DNA from: Isoetes taiwanensis
Lineage: Eukaryota > Streptophyta > Lycopodiopsida > Isoetales > Isoetaceae
NCBI GenBank assembly: GCA_021234155.1
Contig: JAJEKV010000002.1
Location: 25,906,617-25,970,616, forward strand
Length of the DNA: 64,000 nucleotides
Direction: 5' to 3'
Of this stretch, positions 55,001 to 64,000 are shown piece after piece (within the stretch, counting starts at the first letter, position 1; the number at the start of each line of letters is the position of its first letter). A program made the position numbers and the translations under genes. The notes under the pieces are model-generated. The model saw only the letters and a program-made list of their open reading frames with translations. It made no database searches and was not told the DNA's origin.

Positions 55001-57555
55001 TTGAATATTCTTACATTCTTTGTCAAGTTTTGTATCTCCATCTTCTATATTGTTTTAGATATGATTTTTCATATTTGATTATGCTATATATTTGATTAAA
55101 TTTGATAATTTAGAAGGTTATAGTGGTTTACGGCTATAACAATTGTTTTACGGCTATGTTGCCTTTTGCATTAGATAAAAGTGGAGCTGTGTTGCCTTTC
55201 AAGCCCGGACTTCTATATCTTGACTTCAACTTGCCTCAGCGATCAATGTTACAAGGTGAGTAAAACATGCATATTCTATTAGTATTACGCATATTTTCTT
55301 TGCTATTATCTAATAATCAATTGATGTTGAAGAAAATGTTGATTCGATCTTTGTAGAATAACTTGGATGATAAGTCATCATTTCATTCTTCCAACGAGTA
55401 ATCGAGTATGTTTGAGTCTAATATTATTCTAAGTCGTTAGCGATACGCAGCTTCGGCTTCTTATGCCAATGTTATGGAGCATATTTGGAAAGGGCAATTT
55501 CTAAGAATATTGTACACTATCAAATGTGCAAAGGCGGGATCAAAAGATCTAACATGAGTGCGGATCATTATAGTGCGGTATCTTTGCTAAAAGTAATCAC
55601 GGCTCTAGATCAGGATATTGTCTATTCAGCACGACAATTTTGACTATATTTCATTCGATCCGAAGATGCATATTTTACCCCGATTAGTATTGTTAATGCA
55701 AAGCAATTATATAGTTGGATATGAAGGAACCAAATCAAACACATTCCGTTCGAATATAATGAATAGTCTATTCCGGACATATGTATATTCTATTTAGTTG
55801 ATGTAATGCGTACTTGAAGATGATGTTAGGAATAAGTAAGCGGCATCATCTATCCTGAAACTATCATCATTGTCATCGTGTCATTGGTAATTAGTTTCTT
55901 TCTTCTATCTATCTATCTTATGATTGTTATGTTTATTATAGGTTTATACAAGGTTTTGCCATCGAGCTTACTTACTGATTGACTGACATTTCATTGGTTA
56001 CTAATTAATAAATAATTGTTTACGAAAGATGTGCTTATGAGGGATGGGGCCGAGCGAGGGAGAATATATGAGTTTTTGGCGTTGCCGTGTCAATAATCTA
56101 GAAGTACGGGAAGCTATTGCTCGCTGACTTTGAAAATGGCTGCATACAAGATGCATGCGTACTCAATTTATTCTTGTTGCACCATGGAAATACAAAACTA
56201 GGAAATATCTATTCCATAAGAAACATAGAATCGGAAGATTCTAAGACAAGTCTAACGTTGCATAATATTTTTTTTATCACCTTTATCGAAGTTTTGAGTA
56301 ACTAAATGGTATCTCCTACGCCTTTGTTAATCAGGCATTAAAGAATGACGGCATATGCGAGATGCTTAATATATAGCTAAAGAGTGTGGGCCGAAAGCTG
56401 TTATGTAAGCTTTTTTGTTTACATTCAAATGGCAGTTTCTTTTTTTTTTAATAACAACATCCTTTTACGCTTATTGTTGACATTGGTACTTGCGCTTATC
56501 ATAACACTCACCAAAGGGTTTCAAACAATGAAACATGGCACCAATCATCTCAAAGCTCGACACAGTCTATTCAAGATATATTTTGATCATATTGTAGAGT
56601 TGAGCTACTTCTGGCGTAAACAAAACTAGAGATGCATGACTCAAAGTAAGTTTACATGAATCTTTTTTAAGGTTGGTAAAATGGCATAATATTGCCTCTC
56701 TTTAGTATTTTCCATGTCATTATGCAATTTAAAAACCAACTTAAACAATAGGATTGAGCACTTGGTATATGCTTCTATGTTTTATATGGTTTGCTTTCGA
56801 GAATAATTTTCTGCTTGAGAATGCATGTGTAAGGAAGTTCATATTATCTTTGTGGGAAAATCTCATCAATTAATACGTTCCTTTATAAAAACATGTTGGA
56901 AGTGTGGCCAAGATTTGGAAATGCTATGTTAATTTATTAAAAAAGACATAGAATGCACATTTAAATGAGAATCACTACCTTTAAAGCATTTAAATGAAAA
57001 CATCATAATAACCTTTACGTAGTTTGCTATATGGAAAAGCTTTCTCAATTAGTATGTTGGTTTTGTAAACACATCTTTGGAGCATGGCCAAGATTTGGAA
57101 ATGTTCTATTAATATGTAAAAGGCATAGCTATATTTATTACTGCTAAGTTGAAAAGCAGCACAACCTTTTATTGGTTGGAAGTCCATATAGGTTAGGAAT
57201 GCGACATCGAAATTTCTTTTGCTAGAACAATTTGAGCCTGGAGGATATGGGAATAATTGTTGGGCATTTGAACTTAAAAGCTTTTCCATATTAGTTGTTG
57301 AAAACAACAAAAAGTCAAATGCTTATTTATAGTTTCTAAATTAGGTAGTATGCCATCTTTCAAGTGCATCCTTAACATATGATTAGTTACGTAGTTAGTT
57401 TCAACAAAAGACTTAAGGAGCATGTAACACAAAGCTCAGCCAATACTTATTTACGATTTCTTGGTTGCATGTTTGAAAGTGTTCTTATTGCAACAAAAGA
57501 CAGTTGATGGTTCATGTTTCAAGTTTTCTAAATTTCTATAAGTGTGACCCTAGTT
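52024..57555. other. Intergenic, AT-rich, no genes recognised
   Basis: Only short unrelated open frames. 53140-53280 resembles 50240-50440. Nothing else can be supported. Confidence 0.4.
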
Positions 57556-57862
57556 CACCTATGCCATATGCTTATGAATGCTTGCCATGGCATAAATAGG
57601 GCTTGTGCATTGACACAAGTACATGTTACCATATGCACCAGCATATGCATATGTAATTTTTTTACAATAGCTTCATGGATTCTTGTATTGCAATATTCAA
57701 ATTACGTATATAATGAATATAATGATTACATAAAATGTACTCATAGTAGTTTGCAAATGGAAATAACTTGTTTGTCTTGGATCTTATTGTGTTTTTTAGT
57801 AATCAATATTTAGGCCCATAGCTGTTAGGGGTCTAAGGGCCCAAAATTTTTTTTATATAAAA

Positions 57863-58305
57863 TGAACACACAACTACCATTAACATTATTAACGCAAACC
57901 ATTGCATTTAACATATTTAAATTAAAATCCCCCTTTAAACCCCCTTTTGGTTTGGGTGCATATTCACACCTGGGTTACGAGGGGCAGCGAGAGCTCCAAA
58001 AATATATTTACAATACATGTACAAAATCACACCATTAAGTACGCTCTCTCAAACCTTATAGTATTTTTGCAAATTTTAATATACAAGATAAAAAAAAACT
58101 TGTACATGCATACCCCACAAACGAGGATCGCTATGTAAAGGTCCGCATCTTGGAATAAAGGGCAAATATGCCTATCCGACAGCTCTCAAGGTTCGAGTAA
58201 CCCCGTAGAATATGCACCCAAACCAAAGGGGGGTTTAAGGGGATTTTAATTTAAATATGTTAAATGCAATGGTTTGCGCACAATGTTAATGGTAGTTGTG
58301 TGTTC
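57863..58305. mobile_element. Foldback element, second copy
   Basis: Same arms and ends as 27813-28255, with small indels. The right end reads GTTGTGTGTTCG. Confidence 0.8.
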
Positions 58306-58751
58306 GTAAAGATAAATAAATAAAAAAAAAGTTTGTGCTGCTTGTGATTGCTAGTTTGACTGAGCATAGTTTTTATTTGAGTTAAGAGAAGAGTTTCTTT
58401 TTCAATCAACCTGCTGTTCGAGAGTTTAGAAGTAAAGGGTTAACTATGGCTGCAAATACGTAAGCAACATTATTGGTTATATAATGCAGTATCATGTACA
58501 CATCTATGTATATGATTTCCATTAAAATCAATTGAAAATTTTTGAATTGAAGGTCAATAAATATATCAATCTATAGTATTAGAGGATAACAATACTATTA
58601 GAGACTAATATAAATGGATTAACTCTCAAACTTAGTATTTAATGCAAAAGATTTATGCAAGTTCCCAAGATCTAAAGGTTGGGTACTTTTCTGGGTAGTT
58701 TTGCACTCCCTAAAAAGTACTTTAGATGGTACACCCTAGCATGCTTTCACC

Positions 58752-59000
58752 CACCTAACTATGCCCTGGCGCACCCTTAGAGGTGTTGGCCCTTTTGTTC
58801 TAAACTTATCCAATTTACACAAATTAACATGCTTCCCACTAATTTAAGCATTCTAAGCAAGATTCTATCATTACTTTTTTACAATTTGAGTAAGTTTTGA
58901 TCAAACTCAAGTCACTTTTAGGGGACCTCTAAGCATGCTGGTAGAGACCAATTAGGTATGGACCTAACATGCTCCCTCATGCATCCTTGGAGGTGTTGGG
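58752..59000 (-). repeat. Palindromic modules, second copies
   Basis: Counterparts of 28692-28731 (58752-58790) and 28867-28945 (58922-59000), the latter with the GCATGCGCGAG part altered. Confidence 0.6.
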
Positions 59001-59272
59001 CCTAAAAAGTGTCTAGAATTCGGTAGACTTTCTTAGGTGACTTTTCTTCATCTATTTCTTTCTTAAATATGTTCTCTAATTATCCTAATTCTAGATAATT
59101 ACTAACTCTATCCCGGGGAAAGAAAAAAAAAAAAATTTCCCACTACTCGAGGTTCGTGGTTTGGGCTTTTATCTCCAAGACCAATGTCTAGATTAGTTAG
59201 TTCCTATAGGATTACGGTCGTCGCTCGATCTTGGTCTCGCCAAGATCAAAGCTCGATACCATTGTGACGCTC

Positions 59273-60822
59273 CCAGCCTATAATGATGCCCCTCATCAGA
59301 TACAAACCGAGATCATCCTCAAACCAAAGATCTCGCTATCGACATGAGGTCGCCCACCTAACATCGCCCTTGTTGGTGGCTAAGAACCCGACGGGAAGAA
59401 TGGATTTGTCATTCATCCCGCCTCCCTCGATCGATCTAGTCAGCGAAGCATAAAACACACATGAGCACATGACATCAATCAACAATAACATACCCACCTC
59501 AAGGGTGGTCCACCATATCACAAAAGAGTATCACAACACATCAAGACATCAACATAACATGGGGAAATCCTACCCGTGCTCGTACTCTTGGGAAGGACTG
59601 ACGGCTTGGGTCTCCTGGATAACAATGCGCATGTAATTCATGGCAAATGGATTTGGCCGGTATAGAAACATGGTCGCTGGGTAGTCCACTCCATCCGCCT
59701 CCCCGCATACTTTGCAAATAGGGCTGAAAAGTATTGAGCCCCGACCGTAGCCCTACCGGGTTCATAGCCAAAGGGGCTACTACCGGGTTGCATCTCCCCA
59801 GCCCCCGATGAGGCAGAGAAGATCACTCTCCTCCGTAAGGTTCATGCCAATCACAAAGCGAGCTAGAGAGCCACCGCCAGATAATACGACTTGAACCCCT
59901 AGAAGGCTTAATGATCACCCAAGAGGTGTCGAGCCCATACCCCGCCTCGCACGCAGCTGCCGTGGTATTAGGCCTAGCCCACAATGTTCCCCGCCGCCGC
60001 CACGCACCGCAGGGATCAATCAGGATCGCATAAGCCCTTCCTTGTCACCGGGTCCTAGCTCCTCCACCCACACCAAAGGGGTTTTATGTACACGCCGCAT
60101 TAATTGGGAATTAATGGGCTAAAACTATGATCATACAACTACTTGGGCTCTGGGTCTCTACCCCCCTTCCCAATACACAAGAGTGGCGCATAGAATGTCA
60201 AAGCATCATCACAACAGAACTGAAAATAATAGAATACATCTATTCTAATCTACCTAATCATACATGGTTAGGTTCCTTTGTTAGTGTCTATTATTCTTAG
60301 GTCAGAGGGGTCACCATGGCTAAGAATGAATGCTAATCCTATAGAATGAGAGCTGAAAACTCGGATCTAACTATCGGATCAACCACTAACCCGCATCTTG
60401 GCTGGCTCCCACTCCTCTGAAAGCGTCCATGCTGCTGGATCTCGAGACTGCCGGTCTTGGATCGAAGCCGCAACCCGGGAATTCTGATTCCTCTCAAGCA
60501 TCGCTCAGCGGCCGGCCCAATGCCGCCTCCAATCCGAGATTCGTGGGCCGGAAACCGAAAGGGTTTCCCTTTTAGGTTTATGCCCCTTTATTCCCACGAA
60601 TTTAGGGCTGGTCCCTTTTTGGGCAATGGGCCATTGCCACATGGTAAAAGGATATTATATTCACATGTGGTCTTAACATGTGCAATATATCGGTTCACGT
60701 GGTCGCACTCCTAGGTACTACCCCTTTTCAATAAGCCGTACATGTCATCCGAAGTCGATTATGTACTAGTGACGGTCAAGATAATATACGATTCATACCG
60801 TATATTATTCTCGAACGCCACA
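59273..60822 (-). mobile_element. Gypsy LTR, second minus-oriented copy
   Basis: Corresponds to 29207-30771. The adjoining PBS at 59261-59271 reads GCTCGATACCA, missing one T of the invariant site. Confidence 0.85.
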
Positions 60823-60849
60823 TATATGGTCTATGATTTCGTGAATTGT

Positions 60850-61385
60850 TATTTTTACATCCATATCAAATCTCCCCGAACCCCCTCAAGTATTTTGCTA
60901 CATATACTTACAAGAATAAGATGGTCCATATACAATACAATAAGAATGAGAGAATCTTTGTACCTCTTTACTATAGATGTTCCAAATGCTTGACTCCTAG
61001 TAAAGCCTTGTTATGCTAAGAATTTGTGAATTCCTATAGTACAATTGCCATGGTGATCGTGATTAATCCGCATAAAGCTTTCTTAAGTTTGTTTCCCCGA
61101 ACAAAAAAACCGGGTGCCTCGCTTAAGATAAACTTTCTCATCTAGTTTCTTGTGAAGAAACATTGTTTTGACATCCATTTGTTGGAGGTCCAAATCAACA
61201 AAGCAATGCTATAGTCAACATTATTCCTACAAAGCTTAACCTCGCCACAGTCCAAAAGTTTCATTATAATCTATCCCCTTGGTCTATGAGCATCCCAAAG
61301 CTATGAGACGAAGCTTTTACTTGTGACTTCATTCCTTTAGCCTATCCATACCATTTGGGTTCATCAGACAAAATGCTACTATGGA
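60850..61385 (-). pseudogene. Copia RT fragment, second copy
   Basis: Counterpart of 30800-31330, same orientation and same decay, plus extra small indels. Confidence 0.7.
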
Positions 61386-62030
61386 AAGCAATATATCTAG
61401 AGGTTCTGCCATGTTTAGAATTTGTGTACCCGAAGCACAATTTCTTTAAATATAGAATATACAAGGCAAGTTGGAATAATTTTAATATAGGGTTACTAAA
61501 GTATTATGTATACCTCTATACTTATAGTAGAAATACGTGTATTAGAAAGGGTTATATATACCTGTTGTACACAACCATCTAACACAACAAGGTTACATGT
61601 ACTATTACTTCGAATCATTGTTAACAGTCACTCCACAAATCCTTTCGATCAAGAACAAACTCCACTCTCTCATCCATAGAAGGTGGATCACAATTTCGAA
61701 TGGATCAACATAATTGCGGGCAGGATTGATAACAACAACTGTCAGCCAGTCTTCAAGTGGTATACCACACCGGGCGGCACCCAGAAGGGTCCCTCATGAT
61801 TCATCGCAAGTGTAATAGAATCAATGATCAGATCAGAATGTGCCATATCAAGGCAAATGTCAATGTTGATGGCGTCGGCAATTTGATGCATATCTATTTA
61901 TATCCACCAAAATTACTGATGGTATATACGTAAAAATTATTGGACGTAATAAAAAAGTACCAGTTTTAAAAGTACCCAGTGTAGGTACTTTTGAGGGTTC
62001 CAAAAGTGGTACACCGTAGCATGCTTTTAC

Positions 62031-62077
62031 CTGTGTCCGATCTAACACCCTCCTCACAAGATGCTTAGAGGGGTTCG
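62031..62077 (+). repeat. Palindromic half-module, second copy
   Basis: Counterpart of 31978-32022, with CTCGCGCATGC changed to CTCACAAGATGC. Confidence 0.6.
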
Positions 62078-62284
62078 GGAGAAAATAGTTGAAGAAAACC
62101 CAAATTTCGATATGGAGGATTTCACCAACAAACCAAGGAAATAACCAATTATACCAAACCCTAAAAATTTAACCCCCAGAATTAGTGAAGTTAGATCTCA
62201 TTTTTAGGGTTTGACAAGTTGTTCTTCGAGCTCTTCACAATAGGCGCATCTTTGGGCACCCCGATCCAATCAAGCTCACAAATA

Positions 62285-62476
62285 ATGGCTAGGACGGCAA
62301 ACCGCCAGAAGGTAAAAACGATGATAAGCCCAAATTCCAAGTCCTCGCCACGAAAGCGTAAACTCAAAGATGCCGAAGAGAAACCGAAGGTCGACATGGA
62401 GAGGCTTAATCTAGATACTACCAAAATCTAGAGAAGAGGCGAAGAAGGAGGAAAAGGCAAAGAGGAAAGAAGAGAA
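62285..62476 (+). pseudogene. H3-like Gag frame, damaged second copy
   Basis: The ATG is kept, but the start reads MARTANRQK because bases are missing or changed within the H3 motif, and the frame shifts soon after. The loss coincides with the pattern of differences seen elsewhere in this block and may be artefactual. Confidence 0.6.
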
Positions 62477-62670
62477 TGTGAAGATATCAAGTGAAGATCT
62501 CAGCCATTCATCATCATGGCATATTCTGATGTAGAATAACAAGTAGAAGTCCTAGATGTCGCATTGAGCTCACCGTGTCGCTTGGAGTCAGTTATGTTGT
62601 CGGCTCTATTCTATTTTGAATATACGGTCCTTATTGTTCAATCGCGTTCTCTCTCTCCCATATCTTTGCA
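62477..62670 (+). repeat. Copia 5' LTR, second copy
   Basis: Inserted at the same position in the H3-like frame as the first copy. The following PBS reads TGGTATCGTGAGC, with CAG altered to CGTG. Confidence 0.85.
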
Positions 62671-63052
62671 TGTTTATATGGTATCGTGAGCTTACCGCGA
62701 TCTAACCTCGGGCCCCAAATTCTGGGCCGCCGCTGAAGCAAAAACAAAATCGCTTTCAGGGAGCAGAAAGACTAACCCTAAAAACGTGGCAATCGAGGAA
62801 GAAGGGGCTAATGACAAAGATGCCTAATCATAGAAGAAATAAAAAATGTAGAATGGAGAAGGAGAGGAGAATTCAACGGGCCATATTATGGGTGAACAGT
62901 AAGACTTGCAATCCGAAGAGAATTTCACGTAAGAACAACAGATTAGTGTCTTCAATCACCGAGAAGAATCATCTATCCGTGGAAGAAACCTTCTTGCTCG
63001 TAAGATTTGTGAAGAGGTGTGAAGAAACTTTTCCCATCAACCATTTCTTCAA

Positions 63053-64000
63053 ATGGCCTCACAAACCAAGGTGTGGATAAATTAGTTGAAAAAGTTTTAG
63101 AGAAGTTTACAGGAGATAATTTCCATACTTGGTCAATTAAACTTCAATTGTCGCCATGAGAGAAGGGACTTGACCGTGGTAGAAGGGACCGATGCCAAGC
63201 CCGTGAGATGATAAAGATTCTCGCAAAATTGGTTGAATGACAAGCAAGAGACGTAAAGGCCATTACCACAATAGGATTAGCACTTGAGAGGAGTATGTTC
63301 ATCTCTTGAACATAAAAGGAGATGCAAAGCGTAATTGGGAAGCATTACATAATGCATTTGGTGGAACAGGGAAAACATGTGAACCGGCACTTAAGCAAAG
63401 CAGATTTTGGGATGAAGATGGAGGCGTAAGAAACCATTCCGTAATTTGAGCAGGATGAGGTGTCTTAATGTGCAGCTTTTGCTCGGTTAATTCCATTGTA
63501 ACTCCCAAGATTCTAAAGCAGCTTTGTTGAATGGATTGGTACCCGACCCGTAATGTCTCCACAACATTATCCAATCCCCTACACAAAGTTTTGAGCAGAT
63601 GGTGGCAGCCCTTATTGAGGAAGAACGGAAGTTCAAAAATGAAGGAGGATCCTCTAAGCATGTCAGCCTTCTATGCAGAAAGCCGAAGCGTAAAGGGCCT
63701 CAAAATTCTTTTCAGAGTGGGGGCGCTTAAAGGAGAGGTGAGAGGTGGACAAAGAGAGCCCAACTCTAAAAAATGATGATAAGGCAAGAGGATTCTCGTG
63801 CAAGTCTGATCAAAGCAAGAGACGGATCTGTTTTACATGTGGTGGCATGGACACATTGCAAGATTCTCAGAATACCAAAGCAGCTTGGGGAAAGTAGTAC
63901 CTAACAAAGGGCAATAGAAGATCTGAGCCCAAAGAGAAGACAAATGACGATTCTTTATGGCAAGAGAAGTCTCTTTTGGTGGCCTATGCAGTTGATTTGG
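63053..64000 (+). pseudogene. Copia gag, second copy, frame-shifted and cut by window end
   Basis: Starts ATGGCCTCACAAACC and follows 33012 onwards, with many one- or two-base differences that break the frame (for instance the zinc knuckle GGCATGGACAC). Runs off the window in the protease region. Confidence 0.8.

Larger units (their letters stand above)
57556..64000 (+). repeat. Second copy of the block at 27518-33961 (direct repeat, runs off the window)
   Basis: From CACCTATGCCATATGC onward this segment matches 27518-33961 in order and orientation: foldback element, LTR, copia RT fragment, H3-like frame, copia LTR and gag. It is identical over long stretches (e.g. 61355-61760) yet dense in small differences elsewhere, often at CG, CAG or CTG. 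The junction of duplication lies at 27518/57556. Confidence 0.9.

Noticed and set aside
62285-62320. A natural variant of the H3-like start (MARTANRQK)
   Set aside because: The changes match the error-like pattern across the second block and destroy the frame.
1-64000. CRISPR arrays, bacterial operons, riboswitches
   Set aside because: None seen; intron-containing gene and plant retroelements show nuclear plant DNA.

Overview
This window is nuclear DNA of a land plant. It is AT-rich and crowded with nested plant-type retrotransposons: L1-like LINEs, Ty1/copia, Ty3/gypsy with a chromodomain, tRNA-derived SINEs and MITEs. The only clear host gene is a two-exon type III polyketide synthase of the chalcone synthase (CHS) family at 17620-18859, with the intron in the conserved Cys codon. 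The lineage cannot be fixed from the sequence.

Layout. 0.6-2.5 kb holds a decayed L1 LINE. 5.37-16.31 kb is one nested block: an L1 on the minus strand, bounded by a perfect 16-bp direct repeat, is interrupted by about 8 kb. That insert contains a tRNA-derived SINE, an unidentified Cys-rich reading frame, and a second LINE of another kind on the plus strand, with tandem ~185-bp units upstream of ORF1, an endonuclease-reverse transcriptase ORF2 and an (ATTCT)8 tail. 16.9-19.0 kb is the CHS-family locus: a Tourist-like MITE, TATA box, tandemly duplicated leader, gene, and a duplicated 3' coding fragment. 20.9-21.8 kb is a Ty3/gypsy integrase remnant. 23.3-28.3 kb has a divergent LTR, a second SINE, a tandem repeat and a foldback element.

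29-48 kb is a complex Ty3/gypsy chromovirus-like region: an LTR in minus orientation, then a plus-strand reading frame whose first ten residues equal the N-terminus of histone H3, interrupted by a nearly complete Ty1/copia element (32432-37559), then further gag-like frames, a badly broken pol (protease, RT, RNase H, integrase, probable chromodomain) and a plus-oriented LTR. Short imperfect palindromes recur in its non-coding parts. 48.4-49.3 kb is a copia RNase H relic. 49.3-57.5 kb has no recognisable genes apart from a 558-bp foldback element. From 57556 to the window end, the block starting at 27518 is repeated, with many small patchy differences that often lie at CG, CAG and CTG sites and corrupt otherwise invariant motifs; sequencing or assembly error should be considered.

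The most interesting object is the chromovirus-like element, which seems to combine an H3-tail mimic at the start of a Gag-like protein with a putative chromodomain (a histone-H3-tail reader) at the integrase end. All element genes except parts of the copia gag-pol are broken, so the region records transposition history rather than active elements.
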